DNA from: Fibrobacter sp.
GTDB taxonomy: Bacteria > Fibrobacterota > Fibrobacteria > Fibrobacterales > Fibrobacteraceae
Length of the DNA: 37,558 nucleotides
Direction of reading: 5' to 3'
NCBI GenBank assembly: GCA_024689485.1
Contig: JAILDK010000040.1
Coordinates: forward strand, 1-37,558
Made by a program: the position numbers and the translations under genes. The notes beneath the pieces were generated by a model that worked only from the letters and a program-made list of their open reading frames with translations, did not search any database and had not been told where the DNA came from. Shown in pieces: positions 1 through 7,735 of the stretch; within the stretch, counting starts at the first letter, position 1; every line of letters begins with the position of its first letter.

Positions 1-31
1 TCCAAGCAGCAAACTTGGAATTCAGTACAAA

Positions 32-736
32 TTAAATATCGCGGTAGAAAATCTGTTTGCGTTTTGAAACGGCAAAGCGCGTCAAATTCAAAATACGCGT
101 TTCGCCAATCGCTTCAAAATCCACCGGGTGAAAGACGAGGCGAGGCGTTCCGACCGGAGAACGGAGCGCTAAACATGCCGAAGTCTGCGCCACGTTCAGC
201 GAAAGTTTCGGCAACCCGGCAAAGCTTAGCGCCGGAGAAAGAATCTTTTGCGACTTCTTGTAAACGGCAAAGCGGTCTTCGTAAAAATCGAACTTGCAGA
301 GCACCTGCTCTTTTAAATGGGCATTCCCATACCAAGCGGGCGGTACAAATCCCCGCGGAAGGTCCAATCCTAAAGTGCCCCAAAGAGCCATTCCCTGTTC
401 CAGCAAGCGGAAGGAATCGCAGTCATCAAGGCCCGCAAATTCCGCTTCGTTTCCCGTCAGCGCAAGAGCCTTTTTGCCCCAAAAGTTGCGATCTACAGAA
501 TCGACGGCCAAATGGCGGGTTCCGTGCAGCAAAAGTTCAAAGCCATCTTGCAAAAGACTTTGCAGCTCTCCCTTGAAAAAATCCAGGTCCGCTGCAGGAG
601 CTTGCCGAACATCGGGAATCACGGCGACCGTTATCGGGGAATTTGCCACCTGCGCAATACGCCGAATTTGCCCCACCGCCTGTTTTGCATTTTTGACCGA
701 AAGATCGTGATAGCAGAGAAAGAATTTAGAACCCAT
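32..736 (-). CDS. DUF2334-like polysaccharide deacetylase-family protein
   Basis: A 234-residue protein with no signal peptide. It opens with a strand ending in YHDLS, followed by a stretch reading VAVIPDV and, at about residues 65-75, a segment with the pattern LLLHGTRH. This resembles the DUF2334 branch of the NodB/polysaccharide deacetylase fold, where Asp and His residues in such motifs bind a metal. The substrate cannot be told from the sequence. I chose the ATG at 736; the open frame extends to a TTG at 754, but that lies inside the likely promoter. It is divergent from the HAD phosphatase with a 51-bp gap. The family call rests on motif look rather than a full alignment. Confidence 0.6.
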   Translation of the reverse strand: MGSKFFLCYHDLSVKNAKQAVGQIRRIAQVANSPITVAVIPDVRQAPAADLDFFKGELQSLLQDGFELLLHGTRHLAVDSVDRNFWGKKALALTGNEAEFAGLDDCDSFRLLEQGMALWGTLGLDLPRGFVPPAWYGNAHLKEQVLCKFDFYEDRFAVYKKSQKILSPALSFAGLPKLSLNVAQTSACLALRSPVGTPRLVFHPVDFEAIGETRILNLTRFAVSKRKQIFYRDI

Positions 737-737
737 A

Positions 738-787
738 TAAGATGAAGATAACAAAAAGACTTTGTGCGAATTACTAAATTTGGGGCG
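738..787. promoter_or_regulatory. Divergent promoter region, deacetylase / HAD phosphatase
   Basis: On the plus strand TAAATT at 775-780 predicts transcription start at 787, one base before the ATG at 788. On the minus strand TATCTT at 750-745 predicts a start at 738, two bases before the ATG at 736. No Shine-Dalgarno sequence is correctly spaced for either gene; the GGGG at 782-785 is too close to the ATG. This is inferred from motif position only. Confidence 0.55.
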
Positions 788-1429
788 ATGAAAACCAAAT
801 CCCTGTATATTTTCGACATGGACGGCACACTGTTCAACACGCTCGGCGATTTGAGCGTGGCTGTGAACTATGCACTCGCCGCTTTCGGGTTGAAAACTTT
901 ACCGACGGAAAAAGTGAAAAGCTACATCGGAAACGGTTCGTTGAAGCTGATCGAACGTTCTTTGGAAGGCGCAGACGCCCCTCTTCTCGAAGTGCACAAA
1001 TGCTATTCCGAATTTTACGCAAAGCACTGCTTGGAAAAGACCGAACCGTATCCGGGTGTTGTTGAATTTTTAAAGAACTTCCCGGCGAAAAAGGCGCTTG
1101 CGACGAACAAGCCGCACACGCCGGGTCTTGCCCTTTTAAAGCACTTTGGTTTGGAATCCTATTTTGAAGCCTTTGCCTTTGGCGACGAAGAAACGCCCCG
1201 GAAACCGGATGCGGCACCCTTCTTAAAAGTTTTGAACGCCGCCGGAGTTTCGAAAGAAGATGCCGTGATGATCGGCGATGACGCCCCGGATATTCTCGGT
1301 GCGAAAAACGCAGGCATCGACAGCGTCTTTATCGAAAACGGTTTTGGCAAACGCTCGAGTTTTGCGCCTGTAGAACCGACTTATTCTATTGCCCATTTTT
1401 CGGACCTTGTCCATTTACAGTTCCGCTAA
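788..1429 (+). CDS. HAD-family hydrolase, phosphoglycolate phosphatase-like
   Basis: A 213-residue cytoplasmic haloacid dehalogenase-fold phosphatase. Motif I is DMDGTLFNT near the N-terminus, with the nucleophile and acid/base aspartates. A helical cap follows, then the conserved ATNKP segment (motif II region) and motif IV, MIGDDAPDILGAKNAG, near residue 165. This layout is that of the Gph/PGP-like subfamily, but Gph-like proteins act on many small phosphoesters, so the substrate is not assigned. The ATG at 788 is preferred over a GTG at 764 because it sits one base after the predicted transcription start. miaB begins only 3 nt downstream, so the two are probably co-transcribed. Confidence 0.85.
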   Translation: MKTKSLYIFDMDGTLFNTLGDLSVAVNYALAAFGLKTLPTEKVKSYIGNGSLKLIERSLEGADAPLLEVHKCYSEFYAKHCLEKTEPYPGVVEFLKNFPAKKALATNKPHTPGLALLKHFGLESYFEAFAFGDEETPRKPDAAPFLKVLNAAGVSKEDAVMIGDDAPDILGAKNAGIDSVFIENGFGKRSSFAPVEPTYSIAHFSDLVHLQFR

Positions 1430-1432
1430 TCT

Positions 1433-2758
1433 ATGTCTTTGCATTATTTGATCGACACCTACGGCTGTCAGATGAATGAGTACGATTCCGCACTCATCGC
1501 TTCCATGCTCGAAAAGAACGGTTGCGAACCAACCGAAGATCCGAACGACGCCGACCTCTTTTTGTTCAACACGTGCTCCGTGCGCGAAAAAGCGGAAGAA
1601 AGTGCCAAGGCTCGAATTTCCAAAATGAAATTCTACAAGAAGCGCCGTCCGTGGATCAAGTTCATCGTCACCGGCTGCATGGCAGAACATTTGGGAACCC
1701 GCCTGATCGATCAGGTGGACTGCATCGACTACGTCATCGGTCCGGACAAGTACAATCAGATTCCGGAAATTCTCTTTAAGCATCCGGTGATCGTGAAAAA
1801 GCACAATGTGCAGGACCGCGTTCTGACTGGTTTCGACATCGAAGAAAATTACGTCGGCGAATATGCAAAGCTCGCCCATCCGTTTTCATCGTACGTGACG
1901 ATTCAGCGCGGTTGCAACTTCCGCTGCAGCTATTGCATTGTGCCGTTTGTCCGCGGACGTGAAAAGTACCGTGTCGCAGACGATGTGATTTACGAAGTGG
2001 AAAAGGCAAGCGAACGCGGCATTTCCGAAATTTGCCTGCTCGGTCAAACGGTCAACGCTTACCGCAATCACGGCACGGACTTTGCCGATTTGCTCGTCAA
2101 GATTTCCGAAGTTCCGGGCATTCGCCGTATCCGCTTTATGAGTCCGCATCCGCGCTTTTACACGGAAAAACTCATTGACGTTTTACAGAGCGTTCCGGAA
2201 ATTTGTCCGCACGCCCACATTCCTCTGCAAAGCGGAAGCGATGCCGTTCTCGAAAAAATGAAGCGCCGCTACAAAGTCGACGAATTCATGCGAATCCTTG
2301 AAAAGTTCCGTGGCAAAAATCCGGATTACGGCCTCACGACCGATATCATCGCAGGCTTTGTCGGCGAAACGGACGAAGACTTTGAACAGACGCTCGCTGC
2401 GGTGAAAGAAGCCCAGTTCGACGCCGCCTTCATGTTCGCCTACAGCCCGCGCGAAGGAACTGTGAGCGCCCAAGAAACCGAAGTGCTTTCGGAAGAGCAA
2501 AAGCAAGAACGTTTGGCGCGTCTCGTGGAACTGCAGAATTCCATCACGCTCGAACGCAACAAGCTGATGATCGGCAAGACCGAAGAAATTCTGGTCGAAA
2601 GACCGTCGTCTAAAGATCCGAATGAATGGGTGGGGAAAACGGGGAGTTTTAAAAAGGTCGTTTTCGCTTCGACAACGGCGAAGCCCGGCGACTATGTCAA
2701 ATGTCATATCGACGAAGTCCGCGGTTGGACACTCCGCGGCACGCCTGTTACAGAATAA
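1433..2758 (+). CDS. miaB: tRNA-2-methylthio-N6-dimethylallyladenosine synthase MiaB
   Basis: A 441-residue radical-SAM methylthiotransferase that adds the methylthio group to i6A37 of tRNAs reading UNN codons. The N-terminal UPF0004 domain has its three cluster cysteines at C12 (YGCQMNEYDS), C48 (FNTCSVREKAE) and about C82 (TGCMAEH). The radical SAM domain has C-x3-C-x2-C in GCNFRCSYCIVPFVRGRE near residue 160, followed by the LLGQTVNAY and HIPLQSGSD segments typical of MiaB rather than MtaB or RimO. A TRAM domain ends the protein. The length is normal for the family. It follows the HAD gene by 3 nt and is followed 9 nt later by the SPOR protein. Confidence 0.97.
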   Translation: MSLHYLIDTYGCQMNEYDSALIASMLEKNGCEPTEDPNDADLFLFNTCSVREKAEESAKARISKMKFYKKRRPWIKFIVTGCMAEHLGTRLIDQVDCIDYVIGPDKYNQIPEILFKHPVIVKKHNVQDRVLTGFDIEENYVGEYAKLAHPFSSYVTIQRGCNFRCSYCIVPFVRGREKYRVADDVIYEVEKASERGISEICLLGQTVNAYRNHGTDFADLLVKISEVPGIRRIRFMSPHPRFYTEKLIDVLQSVPEICPHAHIPLQSGSDAVLEKMKRRYKVDEFMRILEKFRGKNPDYGLTTDIIAGFVGETDEDFEQTLAAVKEAQFDAAFMFAYSPREGTVSAQETEVLSEEQKQERLARLVELQNSITLERNKLMIGKTEEILVERPSSKDPNEWVGKTGSFKKVVFASTTAKPGDYVKCHIDEVRGWTLRGTPVTE

Positions 2759-2767
2759 GAGGATAAA

Positions 2768-3667
2768 ATGCGTTTGTTCGCAAAAGTTCTTTTCGCTAGT
2801 CTGACGACCCTCGCCATCTCTGCCTCCGCAGCCACCTTAGAAGATGCGCAGAAGGCTTATGTTTCTGGAAATTGGAAAGGAGCCGCCGAAGCTTTTGAAG
2901 CGGTCTGCCCGACTCTCGATTTGTCCAAACGTTCGGAATGTGCTTTGTGGGGCGTGCTCGCCCGTTCGCAAACCGGAAATTCTAAAGATTTCTCTGCCGC
3001 CAAAAAACGTTTGGACAGTCTGATCTTTGCAACCCCGGATTCGCTGCCGGTGGTTTCCGACCTTTACATGACACGCGCCCAATTTGAACTTTACCTGAAA
3101 CGTCCAGACCTTTCGTACAAAAGTCTCAAGGCTTCTTTTGCCAAGGCGCGTCCGAATCAGCTTGCCGTCATCTATCAGGTTTGCCAGAGTTTGTACAAAG
3201 TAAGCACGATCGATTCTGTTCACAGCTTCTGCGCCGAAATTGAACGTACCAAAACCTCTCCGATTGCATCTAGCACTAGCACTGCCAGTTCGAGCTCTGC
3301 TCAAGCAGACTCCGTCATCGCTTCTAGTTCTTCGGCCCTTTCCAGCGCAGCAGAACCGATTTCGAGCGCAAGCGAAGTTCTTTCAAGCGCAGCCGAAGTC
3401 GCACCGGCACCGGTGGCCGAAGCAGCTCCTGCAGGCGACTGGTCCTTGCAGCTCGGCGCATTCAGCATCCAGGCCAACGCCGAAATGCTCGCCAACTCTC
3501 TCAAGGCAAAAAAGATCGACGCCCGCGTCATCGAAGCGAAGCACGACGACAGAACGCTCTACCTGGTGCAGACCGGAGCCTTTGCGAACCGCGACGAAGC
3601 CATGAAATATGGCGAAGAAGTGCTTTCCAAGCACCATTTGGAATATACGCCTGTAAAAAAGCTTTAA
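2768..3667 (+). CDS. Secreted SPOR-domain protein with serine-rich linker
   Basis: A 299-residue exported protein. A signal peptide (residues 1-21, ending ISASA) leads into a helical segment of about 140 residues with TPR-like character (ALWGVLARSQTGN). Residues 162-222 form a Ser/Ala-rich linker with repeated SSS and SSAAE units. A SPOR domain occupies about 224-299, beginning WSLQLGAFS and containing LVQTGAF. SPOR domains bind denuded septal peptidoglycan, so a periplasmic role at the division site is likely but inferred. Serine-rich linkers are common in Fibrobacter exported proteins. The start lies 9 nt after miaB, with AAGAGGAT as Shine-Dalgarno sequence. Confidence 0.85.
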   Translation: MRLFAKVLFASLTTLAISASAATLEDAQKAYVSGNWKGAAEAFEAVCPTLDLSKRSECALWGVLARSQTGNSKDFSAAKKRLDSLIFATPDSLPVVSDLYMTRAQFELYLKRPDLSYKSLKASFAKARPNQLAVIYQVCQSLYKVSTIDSVHSFCAEIERTKTSPIASSTSTASSSSAQADSVIASSSSALSSAAEPISSASEVLSSAAEVAPAPVAEAAPAGDWSLQLGAFSIQANAEMLANSLKAKKIDARVIEAKHDDRTLYLVQTGAFANRDEAMKYGEEVLSKHHLEYTPVKKL

Positions 3668-3705
3668 TCTTTTCATTTTTTCGCTCAAATTTTCGTAAAC
3701 AGTTC

Positions 3706-3718
3706 TATATTTGTGTTT
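3706..3718 (+). promoter_or_regulatory. -10 element of the tRNA-Leu promoter
   Basis: TATATT at 3706-3711 (extended TATATTTG) predicts a start near 3718, 8 nt before the tRNA. Because a tRNA needs no start codon, this occurrence supports reading the same TATATT motif as a -10 element elsewhere in the window. No convincing -35 box is seen. Confidence 0.55.
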
Positions 3719-3725
3719 ACCCCAA

Positions 3726-3809
3726 GCCGGGGTGGTGAAATTGGTAGACGCGCCGGACTCAAAATCCGGTACTCGCGAGAGTGTGAGGGTTCGATTCCCT
3801 CCCCCGGCA
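3726..3809 (+). tRNA. tRNA-Leu (anticodon CAA)
   Basis: A class II tRNA of 84 nt. The 7-bp acceptor stem pairs GCCGGGG (3726-3732) with CCCCGGC (3802-3808), with discriminator A at 3809. The D-loop contains TGGTAGAC, the anticodon loop is CTCAAAA (anticodon CAA, codon UUG), a long variable arm follows, and the T-loop is GGTTCGATTCC. The 3' CCA is not encoded; the next bases are CTA. It lies 23 nt upstream of the next coding sequence on the same strand. Confidence 0.97.
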
Positions 3810-3832
3810 CTATAGAGAACTGCTGAGGTTCA

Positions 3833-4603
3833 ATGAAAACTGCTTTCAAAATTCTTTGCGCTAGCATTTTTGCTGCCTCCGTCTCGTTCGCACAAGACGA
3901 TTTTGAAAATTATGATGCTGAGGGTGAGGGCACAACTTATTATGCTCCTGCAGCAGAAGATGATGGGGCAAATTACTACAGCGCAGATGATGAAAACGCT
4001 CCGGAAGAAACCGTTGCTGGTTCTGCAAATTCTTCGAGCGATGAATGGGCTGGTTTTGATTACGAAAACGCTGGTCTTACCCAGTGGGAATTCCAACAGG
4101 CTAAAGAAAGCGGCATGAGCCGCGATAAGCTCACTCAGCTTACCGAACTCGGCGTTCGCCCGTCTGAATACAATCAGGAACCTTGGAAGCGTCTCGGCGT
4201 TTCCGAAGAAGATTGGCTCTCCTCTCGCGCTAGAGGCTTGGAAGATTCCGACATCGACCGTACTTATAGAAATCACGCTGGAGAACAGGACGTTGCTTAC
4301 CTCTCCGCTGTGATTCCGTCCCTCTATCAATGGAAACACGACCAAACGGTGAAGGCAATCTGGATGGATGCCCTTTGGGTTGTCGGCGTTGGCGGTCTTA
4401 CTTATTTCGCAATCAATAACGACAAATACGATAACACTTGGGTTTACTGGTTGATTCCGGTTATCGGTGCTCACGTGTGGTCCTTTGCTGACGCGTTCTT
4501 CGATACCCAGTGGGCGAACAACCCCGATGCGAACCGCTTTAGTCTCGGCATTGGCCCGAGCTTCGAAGGTGGTCTCGCTGGCATTCTGCAAGTGCGCTTC
4601 TAA
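3833..4603 (+). CDS. Exported membrane protein of unknown function
   Basis: A 256-residue protein. A signal peptide (about 1-20, ending VSFAQ) is followed by a very acidic, Tyr/Asp/Glu-rich stretch to about residue 75, and then a helical region. Two hydrophobic segments near the C-terminus (around [15 protein letters not shown] and [19 protein letters not shown]) flank a short loop, and the end ([21 protein letters not shown], in part) resembles an outer-membrane strand. The arrangement of '[10 protein letters not shown]', two hydrophobic helices and a terminal GPS segment weakly recalls DUF5683-type proteins. Function is not recognised. TGAGG 8 nt upstream is the Shine-Dalgarno sequence. It may be co-transcribed with tRNA-Leu. 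Confidence 0.7.
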   Translation: MKTAFKILCASIFAASVSFAQDDFENYDAEGEGTTYYAPAAEDDGANYYSADDENAPEETVAGSANSSSDEWAGFDYENAGLTQWEFQQAKESGMSRDKLTQLTELGVRPSEYNQEPWKRLGVSEEDWLSSRARGLEDSDIDRTYRNHAGEQDVAYLSAVIPSLYQWKHDQTVKAIWMDALWVVGVGGLTYFAINNDKYDNTWVYWLIPVIGAHVWSFADAFFDTQWANNPDANRFSLGIGPSFEGGLAGILQVRF

Positions 4604-4608
4604 GCAAA

Positions 4609-4956
4609 ATGCAGATCGAACTTCTTAAATGCAAAATTCATCGCGCTACCGTTACGGACGCGAACTTGAACTATGAAGGATCCATTACGCTCGACAGAGC
4701 TTTGATGGACGCCGCAGGCATTCTTCCTTTCGAAAAAGTCGGTATTCTCGACATCAACAACGGCGCACGTTTTGATACGTACGTCATCGAAGGCGAACCG
4801 AATTCCGGCACGATCTGCTTGAACGGCGCAGCGGCCCGTATGGTTCAAAAAGGCGACCTCGTTATCATCGTCTCCTACATTTCCATGACTCCGGAAGAAG
4901 CGAAGACCTGGAAACCGACGGTTGTGAAGGTCGACGCACAGAACAAGCCGCGCTAA
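4609..4956 (+). CDS. panD: Aspartate 1-decarboxylase PanD (pro-enzyme)
   Basis: A 115-residue pyruvoyl enzyme that makes beta-alanine for pantothenate and coenzyme A. It shows the family opening [10 protein letters not shown] and the self-cleavage site Gly24-Ser25 within YEGSITLD; Ser25 becomes the pyruvoyl group. The downstream segments [24 protein letters not shown] and GDLVIIVSY are all characteristic. The start is 5 nt after the preceding stop codon. coaE, a later step of coenzyme A synthesis, is elsewhere in the window and not linked. Confidence 0.96.
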   Translation: MQIELLKCKIHRATVTDANLNYEGSITLDRALMDAAGILPFEKVGILDINNGARFDTYVIEGEPNSGTICLNGAAARMVQKGDLVIIVSYISMTPEEAKTWKPTVVKVDAQNKPR

Positions 4957-4961
4957 ATCGC

Positions 4962-4974
4962 TATATTTAAAGCG
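4962..4974 (+). promoter_or_regulatory. -10 element predicting a leaderless transcript
   Basis: TATATT at 4962-4967 predicts transcription start at exactly 4974, the first base of the GTG start codon. There is no Shine-Dalgarno sequence in the intergenic stretch. Confidence 0.5.
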
Positions 4975-5369
4975 TGAATCATTCCAAACCAACGATAATT
5001 CCTTTGCTTTTTCTTGCAGGGATGTTAATTTCCTGTCAGGACGAGCCTGAGGTCGTTCAAGAAATCCGCGAAACGCCGGGAGATATCCAGGTGTTGAATT
5101 CCAGCGGAATTCCGGGCGCCGCTTCCAAGATGCGCGACTACTTGCGCGCTCAAGGTTTTGACGTGGTGGAAATGAGCAACGACAATCTTTGGAATTACGA
5201 AGAAACCATTATCGCCTTGCGCAATCCACATTGGGCAGGGGCAGAAGCTCTTGCCAAAGCGCTTCACACGCAGAATGTAATCCCGCTTGAAAACAAGCGC
5301 AAACTCGTGGATGCGACCGTGTATGTTGGCAAGGACTTTGAAAAATTGACACAGGCAGGAACACCATGA
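4974..5369 (+). CDS. LytR_C-domain lipoprotein
   Basis: A 131-residue lipoprotein. The signal peptide ends in a lipobox LISC with the lipidated Cys at residue 21. The mature part, from IQVLNSSGIPGAASKMRDYL onward, matches the LytR_C domain (the C-terminal module of LytR-CpsA-Psr proteins, typically 'V.VLNgtg..G.A......L...G'), here standing alone without the catalytic LCP domain. It starts with GTG at 4974. The stop overlaps the rsfS start by 4 nt (ATGA), so the two are translationally coupled. In many bacteria rsfS neighbours lytR-type genes, and this may be a reduced version of that linkage. Confidence 0.75.
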   Translation: MNHSKPTIIPLLFLAGMLISCQDEPEVVQEIRETPGDIQVLNSSGIPGAASKMRDYLRAQGFDVVEMSNDNLWNYEETIIALRNPHWAGAEALAKALHTQNVIPLENKRKLVDATVYVGKDFEKLTQAGTP

Positions 5370-6019
5370 CAACAGCCAAAAAGACAACGACAAAAAAGAC
5401 AACCGCCGTGAAGAAGACCGCGGTTAAGACCACCGCCAAAAAGACGACTGCGACGAAGACCGCCGCAACAAAGAAAGTCGCCACCAAGGCAACTGCCGCC
5501 AAGAAGACTGCGGAAAAGAAGACCGCAGTGAAAAAGGCAACAGTCAAAAAGACTGTCGTCAAAAAGGCTGCTGCCGTCAAAAAAGCTCCCGTCAAGAAGG
5601 CCGCTCCGAAGAAAGAAGCCTACACGGAAGCCGTGAAGAACGCAGCGGAAATCCTTTTCCAGCTCCGCGCTCAGAACCTGCAGTTGATCGACCTTCGCGG
5701 TGTTTCGGACACCTCTGACTTCATGATCATCGCAACTTGCGAAAGCGAAGCCCAGATGCAGGCGATTCTCGATGAACTCAACAAGGAATTCAAGCACCAG
5801 GGTCTGCAGCACCGCACCGAATACAAGCCGGGCATCAATATGCGCTGGGCCGTGTTCGACGCAGGCTTTGACTTGATGATCCAGCTGTTTGAAGAAACCA
5901 AGCGCGAAGAGCTCGCCTTTGACAAGCTCTACAGCGACGCGAAGATTACCGACCTCGAAGAAAAGAACTTTGTGAAGACCAAGGCCAAGAAGGCAAAGGT
6001 TGAAGATGAACTCATTTAA
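5366..6019 (+). CDS. rsfS: Ribosomal silencing factor RsfS with histone-H1-like N-terminal extension
   Basis: A 217-residue protein. Residues 88-200 form the RsfS/Iojap domain: LIDLRGVSDTSDFMIIATC matches the conserved core, followed by the W161 segment and KLYSDA. RsfS binds uL14 (L14) of the large ribosomal subunit and blocks subunit joining in poor conditions. Residues 1-85 are an almost pure Lys/Thr/Ala/Val tract with repeated KKT and KKA units, unlike normal RsfS proteins of about 105-130 residues, and resemble the C-terminal tails of eukaryotic histone H1 and bacterial H1-like proteins. The tail is in frame and uninterrupted, and the ATG at 5366 overlaps the upstream stop codon. Confidence 0.9.
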   Translation: MTTAKKTTTKKTTAVKKTAVKTTAKKTTATKTAATKKVATKATAAKKTAEKKTAVKKATVKKTVVKKAAAVKKAPVKKAAPKKEAYTEAVKNAAEILFQLRAQNLQLIDLRGVSDTSDFMIIATCESEAQMQAILDELNKEFKHQGLQHRTEYKPGINMRWAVFDAGFDLMIQLFEETKREELAFDKLYSDAKITDLEEKNFVKTKAKKAKVEDELI

Positions 6020-7718
6020 TGACGCGATTGCCCAGGCTGTTGCCGCGACGGGCGCTTTTGAATTGGAACAGGCCAAGAAGCTGATCACCGTTCCGACAGA
6101 TACGGAACATGGCAACTTCACCCTTCCGTGCTTTGTCCTTGCGCGCTCCATGCACAAGGCTCCGAAGGTCATTGCGGAAGAACTCGCTCCGAAGATTGAA
6201 CTTCCGAACGGCATTTGCAAAGTGGAAGCGGTCGCCGGTTATTTGAACTTCTTCATCGATCGTAAGTTCCTCGCGAAGTCGATTCTTGAAGCCGTGTCTT
6301 CCCAGGGTCTTGATTACGGTCATGCGGAATCCAACGGTAAAGTGGTCTGCATGGACTACAGTTCCCCGAACATCGGTAAGGAACTCGCGTTCCACCATTT
6401 GCGTTCGACGATGATCGGAAACTCTCTCGCTCGCATTTACAAGGCAGCGGGTTACAAGGTGGTTCGCATCAATCACTTGGGAGACTGGGGCACAGCCTTC
6501 GGTAAGCTGATTGTGATGTACTTGCGCGAAAAGCGTCCGACGGACCAGGCGACTCTCGATTCGCTGACCGTGAAGGAATTGAACATTCTTTACGCGAGCT
6601 TCTCTAAGGCGGCGGAAGCAGAACCGGGTCTCGAAGACGAAGCCCGCGCCGCATTCTCGAAGCTTGAAAAGGGCGATGAATTCTACCATCAGCTCTGGCT
6701 CGCCTTCCGCGCGGCAACTCTCAAGGAACTGATGCGCATCTATAAGATGATGGGCGTCGACTTTGACTATTACACCGGCGAATCCTTCTACGAAGACAAG
6801 ATGCCGGCTGTGATCCAGGATTTGGAAGCCAAGGGCCTTTTGGAACGCAGTGAAGAACGCGACGTGGTGAAGCTCGACGAATACAAGCTGAACCCGTGCC
6901 TGATTCGCAAGAGCGACGGCAGTACGTTGTACGCAACGCGCGACCTCGCCGCCGCCATCTACCGCAAAAAGGAATACAACTTCGACAAGAGCCTTTACGT
7001 GGTGGACTTGGGCCAGGCTTTGCACTTTAAGCAGGTGAAGCTCGTGCTCAAGAAGATGGGCTACGACTGGCACGACACACTCGTTCACATTCCGTTCGGC
7101 GTGATTCTGAACTTGATCGACGGTAAATGGGAAAAGGGTAAGACCCGTACTGGCAAGGCAAAGCTTCTTCGCGACGTGATCGAAGCTGCCCAGCAGAAGA
7201 TTCTCGACTTCATCAATCAGAAGAATCCGGAACTCGAAAACAAGGAACTGATCGCGCAGCAGATTGGCATTAGCGCACTCACCTTCAACGACTTGAAGAA
7301 CCACCGTTTGATGGACGTCAAGTTCGACTGGGACAGCGCTCTGAGCTTTGAAGGCGCAACCGGTCCTTACGTGCAGAACGCACACGTGCGTCTTTGCAGC
7401 ATTATGCGCAAGGCGGGCTACGACGTGAATCTGCAGGACGTGGACTTTGACCAGCTCGCAGACGATGCCGCTTATGAATTGATCAAGCTGCTCGCTCAGA
7501 AGTCGGAAAAGATCCGCAAGGCTTGCGAATCCGACGAACCGTGCGAACTCGCCCAGTATTCTTTGGATATTGCAGGCGCCGCTCACAAGTTCATCCATGA
7601 CGACCGCGTTCTCGGCAGTGCCGAAGAAAAGTCCCGTCTCTTCTTGGTGAAGTGCACGCAGATCGTTCTCGAAGACGTTCTCGTGTTGCTCGGACTTTTC
7701 CCTGTTCGCAACATGTAA
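6006..7718 (+). CDS. argS: Arginine-tRNA ligase
   Basis: A 570-residue class I aminoacyl-tRNA synthetase. It has an N-terminal Arg-tRNA synthetase domain, the catalytic Rossmann fold, and a C-terminal DALR helical bundle ending FPVRNM. The HIGH region at residues 119-134 reads SSPNIGKELAFHHLRS, so the usual H-x-G-H is A-F-H-H with only the last His kept. The KMSKS region appears as GKTRTGKAK near residue 380. INHLGDWGTAFGKLI is typical. The ATG at 6006 overlaps the end of rsfS by 14 nt; a TTG at 6000 is less likely. mqnC follows after 17 nt. Confidence 0.95.
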   Translation: MNSFNDAIAQAVAATGAFELEQAKKLITVPTDTEHGNFTLPCFVLARSMHKAPKVIAEELAPKIELPNGICKVEAVAGYLNFFIDRKFLAKSILEAVSSQGLDYGHAESNGKVVCMDYSSPNIGKELAFHHLRSTMIGNSLARIYKAAGYKVVRINHLGDWGTAFGKLIVMYLREKRPTDQATLDSLTVKELNILYASFSKAAEAEPGLEDEARAAFSKLEKGDEFYHQLWLAFRAATLKELMRIYKMMGVDFDYYTGESFYEDKMPAVIQDLEAKGLLERSEERDVVKLDEYKLNPCLIRKSDGSTLYATRDLAAAIYRKKEYNFDKSLYVVDLGQALHFKQVKLVLKKMGYDWHDTLVHIPFGVILNLIDGKWEKGKTRTGKAKLLRDVIEAAQQKILDFINQKNPELENKELIAQQIGISALTFNDLKNHRLMDVKFDWDSALSFEGATGPYVQNAHVRLCSIMRKAGYDVNLQDVDFDQLADDAAYELIKLLAQKSEKIRKACESDEPCELAQYSLDIAGAAHKFIHDDRVLGSAEEKSRLFLVKCTQIVLEDVLVLLGLFPVRNM

Positions 7719-7735
7719 TCGAAAGCCAAAAGTCC

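Noticed and set aside
1-31. Window start
   Set aside because: There is too little sequence to assign; only the region past the deacetylase stop codon is visible.
3240-3430. Ser/Ala repeats that resemble a tandem DNA repeat
   Set aside because: The nucleotide sequence is degenerate; it is a low-complexity protein linker before the SPOR domain, not a DNA repeat array.
3685-3867. Minus-strand 60-residue ORF containing GEGIEPSHSREYRILSP
   Set aside because: This is the well-known spurious ORF produced by reading the antisense strand of tRNA-Leu.
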